A DNA stretch of 22,765 nt, taken from the NCBI GenBank assembly GCA_963697455.1, contig CAVOOI010000009.1, positions 1 to 22,765 on the forward strand. Reading direction: 5' to 3'. Made by a program: the position numbers and the translations under genes. Below the pieces are notes generated by a model that had not been told where the DNA came from, ran no database searches, and worked only from the letters and a program-made list of their open reading frames with translations. The stretch is from JAFEDN01 sp963697455. Its GTDB lineage: Bacteria > Pseudomonadota > Gammaproteobacteria > Coxiellales > Coxiellaceae. Positions 1-8,148 of the stretch are shown here, piece by piece. Position 1 is the first letter of the stretch. Each line of letters begins with the position of its first letter.

Positions 1-371
1 GTTGGGCCCCAGTTCGCTATTATTTCCGGCAAGAATTTTGCGGGTAACGAAAAAGTACTAAACTGTTGGCTATTCTCTATGCCATTCCCATTTTCCCATT
101 TTCTCTAGCTCTCTTGGCCCAGTCCTCAACTAACTTTCCGTTTTCCTGGTCCCGGGAGCTCACGGTATTCTTGTTCAAAACTGCGGGCTTTGTAGCAAAG
201 TCATTATTATTACCCAAGCCTTCCTGGAAGTTAAACCTAAATAGATTGATGAGACGGGCGTTGTATGTTCTTTACTTATTCGTTCGGCGACGTTGTTGCT
301 CTACGGTGTTCAGCTTAGCACTTGTTCTCTTCCTCCTAACGACATTAGTTCTTGAGCCGAGACTAATATAA
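1..371. other. Unassigned GC-richer segment at the window edge
   Basis: Hand counting gives about 45% G+C over the first 360 bases, against under 30% in the 60 bases that follow, so this piece has a different origin or constraint from its flank. An open frame on the plus strand (66-371) gives a strongly hydrophobic, Leu/Phe/Arg-rich product that does not resemble a folded membrane protein. The minus strand reads as a more natural hydrophilic sequence ending in A-K-R-A-R-E-N-G-K-M-G-M-A before a TAG near position 60, but it is broken by a TAA further upstream. I do not recognise either product. It could be a decayed mobile element or the remains of a transferred gene. No inverted repeats, rRNA or tRNA could be seen. 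Confidence 0.35.
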
Positions 372-436
372 CACACTTAACACTCCAAATAAAATCATTA
401 ATTTTATCAACTACCTGACTAAGTTTGTAAATCAAT

Positions 437-2253
437 ATGCACACATCAGCAAATTTTCATTCCAATTTCATTCAATTCTATAAAATGGCTGCACAAGAAT
501 CTAGTTGTTGGCTGCGTATTGAAATTTTTAAAAAAATTTATTTTTTTATTAAATGTCACGATAATCCTATTTTATTCATTTCAGAGCTTAACATCGGTGC
601 CGTGTCGCTGATCTTAACCGCATTTCTCACTTAAAACAACTTTCAAAAAATTAGACGACAAAAAAATCATCCAATTGATTTCAATATTAAATCATTTCAA
701 GAAAACGCTATCTTTGTTAATAATAATTAAAACAATATTAGGCATTTGTCCTTATTTTCCAAAAGAAGAATCGGATAACATAAAAATTTCATTGCTTAGC
801 CTGACAGAAGATAGCATAACTGATATAAAACAATTAGGTACTTCTTGCTTTGATGGCCCAGGTCTTCAAGAAAAAAAATTCATTCGTGATGTTTTCAATA
901 GCCAAAAATTTTCATTGTTAGATATAAGTCGCTTAACGATTAATAGCACCCACTATCTAGTAAAAATAGAACATTCTCTAAAGGTTATTTTTAAGGATTT
1001 TTCAGGAAATGCCGAAGACGAAAATTTTTTAAGAAATTTTCATCCTATCACAACTAGCCATCGCTACCTTTAAGCAGTTAATACAAATTCATTCATCAGA
1101 CCCAAATAATTTTAAAACTGTCGACACTTATTTATAAAACCTTAGCTTTATAGTATCAAAACTTTTCTTAGTAAATTTTAATTTACCATTATTTCCAGCT
1201 GAGATGATAAACCGGCTGCTACTAGAAACAAGCAAAGTTTCCGCTCTGAGCTCATTCCATTATTTGAACGCGTTATTAAATTGCATTCGGGAGAAATACA
1301 AATCACGCCTATTATTTCTTTCATCGAGCAAATTGGCTATAATAGACTCTATTCCTCCTAAAATTGAAAAACTCTATGAAATGCTATCAGAAATTTTTTC
1401 ACCACAAACATCTTGCGAGATTAAGGGACTGATCCCATCAATCACTCTTGTCAATGCGTTAATCAAATTATTAACTACAAGGTGTAAGCCAGAAAATCAT
1501 GCCATGACTAGTTCGAGTATGCTGCTCTGCTTTCTGGCAAATAAATTGGATGGCGAAATTCCTATTGATTATTTAGATTTCATTTTAAAAAATCAAAATC
1601 GTCTTATTAATGAGTTTGATGAAGATAACGATAATTTTATAAAGTATACAAAAGCGTTGAGCAGTCTTTGTGGTGAAAAAAAAATAACTTCTGTACTGGA
1701 AAGTAATCATCTTCTATTACTCATTAAACGATTAAATTTTATAAAAAATCATGAACAACACACCGAGTGTTTTAATGCTATTTTAACTATTATTAAATAT
1801 GGAATATTAGATACTTCCATTATAGAAACTTTGTTAAAGCAATTAGCCACTGAAATAAAGATTGCCAGATTGGATTCTGAAAATACTATGCCCATCAATT
1901 ATATCGGCGAATTAAGCAAGCAACTTGATTCTTTTTTACCAAATAGCAAACAAGAAAACGAACCAAAACAACAAAACAATTCTTCCCCGGAGGAGATGAA
2001 AAAACATAAAGCACGGAAAATAAAAATACGAGAAGATATTCCATTTTTTCGCAGTTCCAGCGACATATTTAAATTCAACCATGTTTTCAAGCCTTCAGAT
2101 GATGAGCTGCATTTTCGTGTTAATCTTTACCAAGCTACCGATTTAACAAGCTCTATAGAAGAGAAAAATCCTGATGACATCCCCGCCGATCAAAGATTAC
2201 TGGATCTTCAAATGATTGAATCTGGTCTGCCTTCGATATTCGGCCATTATTAA
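437..2253 (+). pseudogene. Broken effector-like gene, two frameshifts and one in-frame stop
   Basis: Three consecutive open stretches (437-634, about 624-1137 and 1138-2253) join into one frame if an extra base is removed near 625-632 and another in the AAATTTT run near 1037-1041, and if TAA at 1135-1137 is ignored. The joined product would be about 604 residues. Across the second break the reading goes smoothly into A-I-A-T-F-K-Q-L-I-Q. After the TAA the frame stays open for 22 codons up to the ATG at 1204, which shows that this ATG is internal. The product is Leu/Ile/Lys/Asn-rich and mostly helical in character. It has a charged low-complexity linker (K-Q-E-N-E-P-K-Q-Q-N-N) near 1950-1990 and no motif I can name. 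Size, composition and neighbours fit a decayed Legionellales-type effector, which is inference. The 1204-2253 part (349 aa) could still be expressed, but it has no clear ribosome binding site. Confidence 0.5.
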
Positions 2254-2280
2254 TTCTGGCTTGCAAAATATTGAATTCTC

Positions 2281-2418
2281 TCAATGAATTTTAGGATAGG
2301 TGAAAAGATTTGGCTCTGAGGTAATATAAATATCTGCATTTGGCCAACTTGGATGAGGATGACCAGGAAACAGGTGGTTGTCGGGTGATGTAATTACACC
2401 TTCCCCCTTGCACCCAGC
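2281..2418 (-). pseudogene. In-frame coding tail beyond the ankyrin ORF stop
   Basis: Directly after the TAG that ends the ankyrin ORF (2419-2421), the same minus-strand frame stays open for another 45 codons to a TGA at 2281-2283. The translation looks like real protein, with segments such as S-P-D-N-H-L-F-P-G-H-P-H-P and Y-I-T-S-E-P-N-L-F-T-Y-P. It has no start codon of its own in a useful place. The simplest reading is that the TAG is a nonsense mutation and this is the original C-terminus of the ankyrin/protease gene. A chance open frame is possible but less likely given the composition. Confidence 0.4.
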
Positions 2419-3306
2419 CTAAAATCCATTCACGAAGGATATGCCACATTGAGCTAACCAATCTTCCGTCTCCAAATAACCCATGTCATTTGCTAGCTCC
2501 AGCGGAGTTTGACCATTTTTATTTCTATGAGTTACATCCACACCTGCTTGGAAAAGCAATTCAATCATCGCTTTGTTCTTCGTGTAGACAGCTTCATGCA
2601 ACAGATTATTACCACAATTTGCAGAAAATCGATTTAAATCGATTTTATTTTGAATTAAATAATTAATACCTTTCACGTTTTGTGTATTCACCAAATTTAT
2701 AACTGCTGGTGGTTGTGAATAATAATCTAATTGTTCCAGGTCGAAGAGAACAAATTTTTTGTTTATATTTCCAATTTTTTCCATTTCTTCTGTTATCAGC
2801 AAAGCGGATGAAGATTTAAGGAAAGGCAATTGAAACCTAACAAGATGGTTTGCGTAGTAAATATTGTAACCATTTTTTCTTGCAGATTCATAAAATTTTA
2901 AAAAAACTTGAACAAGTAGCAACCAATGACTTTCATAATCCCCAACTGTAGTCAAGGTTATAGAATTGTTCTCTTGATTAAAATAAGCTTCTATTATTGT
3001 TATTTTCAATTCGCTGCGGTGATAACTTTTTAAATCATAGCGACTACAAAATGACGAGGTGCAAAAAATATAGTCTTCTTGTTGATAGCTAGTTTGAAAA
3101 TTGTTTTTTACATTTCGGATGATTTTTTTAGCGAGTTCTTGGGAGTCCATTTTATAAAAACTGATTGCTTCTGCACCCGTCATTTCAAAATCTTCGGAGT
3201 TGATAACAATATCAGGGAGGTAATCCTTTTGTTTTGGCATCACATTCAAGTAACTAAAATACTTCGATCTAGGTAACTTAAGGTTTTTAAAATTTAACTG
3301 ATACAA
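2419..3306 (-). CDS. Ankyrin-repeat protein, probably the C-terminal part of a broken protease-ankyrin gene
   Basis: This 295-residue open frame has two to three ankyrin-type repeats at residues about 200-290, visible as G-N-N-L-L-H-E-A-V, I-E-L-L-F-Q-A-G-V-D-V and G-Q-T-P-L-E-L-A. Ankyrin repeats bind proteins and are typical of host-directed effectors in intracellular bacteria. Residues 1-195 match no family that I recognise. The start is a TTG at 3306 with a poor ribosome binding site. An ATG at codon 23 (3240) is no better. The frame lies only four codons after the TAA of the upstream subtilisin-like gene and is in phase with it, so it may never have had its own start. A further in-phase segment follows its TAG. 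Both facts suggest one ancestral gene rather than a two-gene operon. Expression as an independent protein is uncertain. Confidence 0.6.
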   Translation of the reverse strand: MYQLNFKNLKLPRSKYFSYLNVMPKQKDYLPDIVINSEDFEMTGAEAISFYKMDSQELAKKIIRNVKNNFQTSYQQEDYIFCTSSFCSRYDLKSYHRSELKITIIEAYFNQENNSITLTTVGDYESHWLLLVQVFLKFYESARKNGYNIYYANHLVRFQLPFLKSSSALLITEEMEKIGNINKKFVLFDLEQLDYYSQPPAVINLVNTQNVKGINYLIQNKIDLNRFSANCGNNLLHEAVYTKNKAMIELLFQAGVDVTHRNKNGQTPLELANDMGYLETEDWLAQCGISFVNGF

Positions 3307-3315
3307 ATATTCTTC

Positions 3316-4673
3316 TTAAAAAGCCTTCGTCTCCCACTTTGCATAAACATTCTCGAACTTACCCAATCTTTCATCTTTTGCAATACGCACAATTAATTCA
3401 TTTAAAATAAGGGGTTTGTTTTGAACAACCCAAACAAAATTATCCGCTATCAACATCAAGCTGCCTTTATAATCAAGCGCTAAGCAAAGCATTATCATCG
3501 ATTTCCTGATTTCACTTTCATACATTATTCCATAAATTGCTAAATGGTCAGCCCTTTCAATGAGTAGATTATTTTCCAGTAAATTTTTTATGTCAGGTTT
3601 TGCATATTGATTAATTTCTAAATCAGTTAATTTTCTAAAAACATAATTGACTTGTTTATCTTGTAAATTGATATCTTCAAATTCGTTGATCAGAATATTA
3701 AAATCAGGGAAAAAATCTTGATGAAAATAAGGCAAGGTAAAATCTGTTTCAAAATTTTTATTTAAAATATTTATTTGAATATCGGGAGAAAGTAAATTTT
3801 TTACATTTAATTTAATTCCACATGAAATGGAGGTCCCACTATGAATCGCTAGTTTTATTATCTCTTCATTGGTTAGTTCTGGATTTTGTTCCCACAATAA
3901 TGCAAGGGCACCAGTTACCGTAGGTGCTGACATAAAAGTTCCCGTATTCAATACATATTGTTCAGCTGAAGCAGAATAACGATTTACCCCTCTCACCCAA
4001 ATAAAATTCCCCTTAACTGTATTTTGATCGATGTAATTACTGCTAATTTCATGTTTCCACGGATCTATGTATCGAGATTCATTTTTGTTTAAATTTCCAA
4101 CTATCAACAATCCCTTTCTCAATATGGATTTTGTAAAAATTCATTTCCATTCAAACACAGGTTAGCGTTACCTGCCGCATAAACAATCACTTTTCCCTGT
4201 TCAACTAACTCCATACATATTTGTAATACCTCTTCTGTCATGAGTAATTCTTGGCTTCATTAATTATTTTTACATCTAATTTTTTTAAATACTTCAATGC
4301 TCGCAAATAGGCGGCCAATTTATTGGGCAAATGAATATCATGAATTTATTCCACAAACTGGCACTAAGGTAGCGCCTGTTGCTAAGCCTAATGGTACATT
4401 AGTTAAATGATCGATACCCGCAATCAAGCCCATCACGTCATTAGCATGGTTAGCGCAAGGCGAATCAAATGAAGTGATTATTTTTAATTGCACTAACTCA
4501 TCATCTCCATGGCAATCGTAGGCTCCGCTATACCATTCTTTTGGATCACTGAGTACCTGCTGAATAGCAGGATGATTAGTATTAAAACAGGATTCCATTA
4601 CCGCTATTTTTACTCCTAATCCTGTTTGCTCATTGAGGATAATCTGATGTTGTTCTAGCATGTCTTTTAGCAT
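3316..4673 (-). pseudogene. Subtilisin-like S8 serine peptidase, three frameshifts
   Basis: The start is the ATG at 4673, preceded by AGGAG at a good distance. A TTG lies 15 bases further upstream. Restoring one base at each of three points (near 4343, 4255 and 4133) gives a continuous product of about 452 residues. The S8 landmarks are in order. K-I-A-V-M-E-S stands where the catalytic Asp block belongs. H-A-N-D-V-M-G-L-I-A-G is the catalytic His block. V-Y-A-A-G-N is the oxyanion-hole Asn. G-T-F-M-S-A-P-T-V-T-G-A is the catalytic Ser block. The catalytic Asp appears as Glu, which would cripple the triad even without the frameshifts. No signal peptide is visible, which suits a cytosolic or type-IV-secreted protein more than a classical exoprotease. 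The C-terminal third matches nothing that I recognise and runs in frame into the ankyrin segment downstream. Confidence 0.8.
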
Positions 4674-4776
4674 ACGATACTCCTGCAAAAAATAATGTTA
4701 GTATACCACAAATAACTCAATTTAATATTCAATTTTTATATTTTTTATCGAAATACATATAATAATTAGGAAAAAT

Positions 4777-5190
4777 ATGGGCGGAAATAATCAGGACCAA
4801 AAAATTACGGCCCATCTTGCTAACGAAAGAACTTTTTTGGCATGGCTTCGCACGAGTATTGCAATCATGGCATTTGGATTTGTGGTAGAGAAATTTTCTT
4901 TATTTCTAAATCGAATCTCTCAGCTATTTAATATGCAACGTGATAACACCTGTAAAAAATCAAATGAACTTTACCCAGGTTATTCTTATACGATTGGAAT
5001 TCTTCTTATTGTTATTGGTGAAATAACTTGCTTGGCGGCATTATTCAAATTCTTACAAACACGCAAGCAAATTAGCAATGATAACTTTCAACCTTCTGCA
5101 GCCCTCAGCATCATTTTAACATTGGCTTTTTCATTGCTCGGATTTTTCTTGATTATTTATTTAATTCGCAAGCCTTATTTGATTCTCTGA
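4777..5190 (+). CDS. DUF202/YidH-type inner-membrane protein
   Basis: The gene encodes a 137-residue protein with three predicted membrane helices, at about residues 25-47, 71-93 and 107-131. The family hallmark L-A-N-E-R-T-F-L-A-W-L-R-T lies at residues 14-26, followed by a hydrophobic helix, as in YidH and other DUF202 proteins. These are small inner-membrane proteins of unknown biochemical role. The ATG follows an AGGA ribosome binding site eight bases upstream. The 26-residue loop between helices 1 and 2 is hydrophilic. The gene is divergent from the protease remnant and convergent with the next gene, overlapping its end by 16 bases. It is intact, unlike both neighbours. Family assignment is firm, function unknown. 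Confidence 0.85.
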   Translation: MGGNNQDQKITAHLANERTFLAWLRTSIAIMAFGFVVEKFSLFLNRISQLFNMQRDNTCKKSNELYPGYSYTIGILLIVIGEITCLAALFKFLQTRKQISNDNFQPSAALSIILTLAFSLLGFFLIIYLIRKPYLIL

Positions 5191-5794
5191 ACCGATATCC
5201 ATATCCTATAAAAAAAATTTCTTCCAAGTGTCAGGTACTGTTTAAGGCTGCCATATCTTTTCTTCAATACTTGGTCCCAGCCAAATAATTTAAGATAATA
5301 ACAGGAAGCGGGTTCTTTCTTTTTATTTTCAATTTCTTGAAGTATGCCTGGTGCATATTGAATAAAAAAATCTTTTTCATGGTCTTGTAATTTCCCTGTT
5401 ACTCCTGCCTGACAGACTTGCAATTCAAGTATATAACCAATTATTCCATAGGTTTCGCTGGCTGTTTTTGCATAGTCAAGTGCATTATGCAGTTTTCTTG
5501 AAGTGATTTCAGAATTAACTAGTCTTGATAAGGCAGCGAAACAATTTAGGGCAGCAGCAGGCTTGACTTCATTATTTACATAAAGATATTCGCCCAAAAA
5601 AAATAATTTGGCCGACTCTTTACAAAAGGTTGGATGCCAAAATGAAATTGACATAAATCCATCCAGACATCCATATCTTCAAGCGCATCCTTTAATAGTG
5701 GATAATCGAGGGTTGTTAAGCTTGCCTTAAATACTTCTTCTAATGATAATTTCTTGATTAAACTTCGTGTGAATCGAGGTAATTGGCCAAACAT
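5175..5794 (-). pseudogene. Unknown helical protein, one frameshift
   Basis: Two overlapping minus-strand frames (5794-5576 and 5654-5175) join into a protein of about 206 residues if one T is added to a short T-run near 5635-5650. The join reads C-Q-F-H-F-W-H-P-T-F-C-K-E-S-A. The start ATG at 5794 has a good AAGGA ribosome binding site. The product is rich in Leu, Ala and Lys, looks alpha-helical, has no signal peptide or membrane helix, and matches no family that I recognise. It lies 100 bases downstream of the nuclease-like gene on the same strand and may have been cotranscribed with it. The 3' end overlaps the convergent DUF202 gene by 16 bases. The break could be a sequencing error, since it falls in a T-run. 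Confidence 0.5.
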
Positions 5795-5894
5795 GTTAAA
5801 TTCCTTTTTTGAGATGCTAATCCTATTTAATGTTTTTTTCTAAGTAAGCTACAGCCGCATTTGCAACATTGTGTCGCCATTCTGCGGTCGAGAG

Positions 5895-7028
5895 TTATTT
5901 TACTTTATAAGTATCGACCTCATCAGTGTCGACATTGTTTCCTTCCATCTCTTCTTCATGGCCTTGTTCAGTTTCTGATGGAAAAAACAGCATGGGCATA
6001 CGAGGTTTTTTAGCCGGCGGCCCGTCATCTGTAAAACTTAACTTTCTTTTAACACTTAATTTTTGATCATCTTTATCTAATAGACCCTCTGTTTTTTCAA
6101 GTAAGGTGCTAACAAGCGCATCGAGATAGCTTTGATTGCGAAGACTCGGTTGAATCGACGTTTGGGAATTAAAAACAAAGGGCAATTCAAAACTTGGCGT
6201 GATAACACGATATGTAATCTTTTTAGAGAGATGACAATTGGGTAATTCTTCTGAGGTGACAATGAGTTTTACCCCTTCTTCAAAGAAACGAGCTAAATAA
6301 TCAACTAAATTTTCGGAAAAAATCATATCGGTGTTGGCAGGTTTAGTGCCCGCAGTTAAATTGCCGTGCGTTTGCGCTTCCCCACCCAGAATAAAAAAAG
6401 CAATGAGGTGTAACCACTCCCAAAGCTCGCCAGATTGACTAATATTAATTTTTTTTGCAATCTTTGTTGCACTGGCTTTTTGCGCTTTTACTCCGAATTT
6501 TGCTAAACAGCTATTTTGATTTTTGATGCCTTTTTTCCCGCGAACGTAACCCGCCTTTCTTTGTTCAGCAGTTTTTTCTAGAAGCGCTGAGGTCACGAGG
6601 ATTTCTTGCATTTTTATGCAGTCGGGGGAGGACGCTTGTAATCGTTTGAGCCAGTCTACCCTCTCTAAATCTGGCTGAAGACGGGAAACTTCTTTGACTC
6701 CTTTATTTGAATAAATAAGCATACAGCCATAGGATTTTTCACGATAATATTTTGTTGTACCCGGACTGACGACATATTTTGGTCGTTTTTTTGGGCTATT
6801 AGCAGGCGATCCCAAGACATTTATTGGGCGATGGCCTATCACTTCCTCTGTCAGAATAGTATCTAAGTATCTTGCTGCTGCTTCAACATCTACTCCTGGT
6901 GGTAGAACTGACCGATCGACTAACACAGCCGTTTTGTACTCGGGATCTTTTTCATCTCGTCTGGCACGAAAGTGGGTAGTGGTATTTGCCTTCTTTGCCT
7001 TGATGATAGCTAACGGATCTTTTTGCAT
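5895..7028 (-). CDS. Putative nuclease-like effector with a nuclear-localisation-like signal
   Basis: This is an intact 377-residue frame beginning with ATG at 7028. Residues 204-239 show W-L-H-L-I-A (His207), then G-G, G-N-L (Asn223) and A-N-T-D-M-I-F-S-E (Asn232, Glu239), followed by a beta-strand-like stretch V-I-T-P-S-F-E-L-P-F-V-F. Order and spacing resemble the His/Asn/Glu core of DNA/RNA non-specific endonucleases, although the usual Asp/Glu-Arg-Gly-His start is replaced. Residues 327-343 read K-R, eleven residues, K-K-P-R, a classic bipartite nuclear localisation pattern, and the C-terminus is acidic. There is no signal peptide. Together these suggest a protein sent into a eukaryotic nucleus, which is inference. 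The TAA stop is followed in phase by 23 more sense codons and a TAG (5823-5894) that look like protein, so the present C-terminus may be a truncation. Confidence 0.6.
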   Translation of the reverse strand: MQKDPLAIIKAKKANTTTHFRARRDEKDPEYKTAVLVDRSVLPPGVDVEAAARYLDTILTEEVIGHRPINVLGSPANSPKKRPKYVVSPGTTKYYREKSYGCMLIYSNKGVKEVSRLQPDLERVDWLKRLQASSPDCIKMQEILVTSALLEKTAEQRKAGYVRGKKGIKNQNSCLAKFGVKAQKASATKIAKKINISQSGELWEWLHLIAFFILGGEAQTHGNLTAGTKPANTDMIFSENLVDYLARFFEEGVKLIVTSEELPNCHLSKKITYRVITPSFELPFVFNSQTSIQPSLRNQSYLDALVSTLLEKTEGLLDKDDQKLSVKRKLSFTDDGPPAKKPRMPMLFFPSETEQGHEEEMEGNNVDTDEVDTYKVK

Positions 7029-7065
7029 TTTTTATTTCTTATATATTATTAATGTTTGCTTAATC

Positions 7066-7185
7066 TTAGCTAAAATTTATCTCTTTCCATAGGAAGAGCA
7101 TTGTAATAATTAATAAAATTATGTCAATTACATAAATGAAAAAATATGAAATATTGAGCATAAGTTGACGACCAAAATCTGTCAT
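7066..7185 (-). CDS. Possible small membrane protein (39 aa)
   Basis: This short frame begins at an ATG at 7185 and encodes one strongly hydrophobic helix (I-S-Y-F-F-I-Y-V-I-D-I-I-L-L-I-I) followed by a few charged residues. The frame extends upstream to 7254, but that would overlap the start of the divergent EamA gene, so the internal ATG is preferred. The ribosome binding site is weak (AGGGTT, eight bases away). It lies 37 bases upstream of the start of the nuclease-like gene on the same strand. It may be only a chance open frame in AT-rich intergenic DNA. Confidence 0.22.
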   Translation of the reverse strand: MTDFGRQLMLNISYFFIYVIDIILLIITMLFLWKEINFS

Positions 7186-7221
7186 GTTAAAAAACCCTAG
7201 CGTCAACATACAGAGGATGAC

Positions 7222-8148
7222 ATGAAAGTAATTTCTTCTACGACAACCACCCACACAGAACTTAAGGCAACTAGCTTAGTCATATTGTCATCTGTTTTAT
7301 ACGGGTTCCTTGGTTACTTCGGGGCAAGTTTATTGAACTTAAACCTCCCATCCCGACCATGTTATTTTGGCGCTTTACTATCGCAAGCATTTGGATGTTA
7401 CCGATGATGATGCGCTATCGAGTAGCAAACCTATCGACAAAAAAATTAAGCAACCAAGATAAAGCGCCCTATTGTTTCTTAATATTAAGTGGTCTTGCCT
7501 ATTCTACTGCGTGCACTTTTTACTTTATGTCAAGCCAGTTAACTGGCACCGGCCTTGCCATGGTTATCTATTTCACCTATCCACTCTTTGTTGTGTTATT
7601 TGTCGTGCTGGCAAAAAGAAAATGGGCAGATAAAAAAACTTTCATCTCGCTAGTCATATTGCTTCTTGGTTTATTCTTGTTAAAAAACCCTCGTGAAAAC
7701 CAGGTTATTTCGGGAGTGGGGCTTTTATACGGGTTAGCTTCCGCCTTCTTTTTTGCGGTTTATGTTTACCTCAGTAAATTAATTTCAAATAAATTGCCCT
7801 CTTATTTACTTACCTTTCTATTATGTTTAAGCAATTCCCTATTCTTTGCAATTTACTCACTTTCCACTCACACCTTCATTATCCCTTCTAGTTTAAAAAT
7901 GTGGGCATTTGCTTGTGGACTTGGCATTATTGCTACTGCTTTACCAGTACAATTGATGCTGGAGGGGATTAAAAACAATTTCGGCTAGCAAAGCCTCCAT
8001 TCTGTCAGTTTTGGAACCAGCTGTGACCTTATTTGTTGGCATGCTGTTATTGAGTGAACAAGTGAGCAACTTACAAATGGCTGGTGCAATGATTATTATG
8101 TGTAGTGCTATTTACATCACCGCTTCAAAGAGAAACGTGAGCAATTGA
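7222..8148 (+). pseudogene. EamA/DMT-family permease, two frameshifts
   Basis: The ATG at 7222 follows GAGG at a good distance. One base is missing near 7343-7350, where the frame must change to read P-I-P-T-M-L-F-W-R-F. One extra A lies near 7975-7982, where the frame must change to read I-S-A-S-K-A-S-I-L-S-V-L-E-P. Corrected, it gives about 308 residues with roughly ten membrane helices in two EamA repeats, including the typical end S-K-A-S-I-L-S-V-L-E-P-A-V-T-L. Proteins of this family export or import metabolites such as amino acids, but the substrate cannot be read from sequence. The last 32 bases overlap the convergent nhaA. As it stands the gene would give only fragments. Confidence 0.8.

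Noticed and set aside
66..371. Plus-strand ORF of 101 residues
   Set aside because: Extremely hydrophobic with Arg clusters and no ribosome binding site. The opposite strand reads more like protein, so this is probably a shadow.
3079..3276. Plus-strand ORF opposite the ankyrin gene
   Set aside because: Shadow of the ankyrin-repeat frame, with no start signal.
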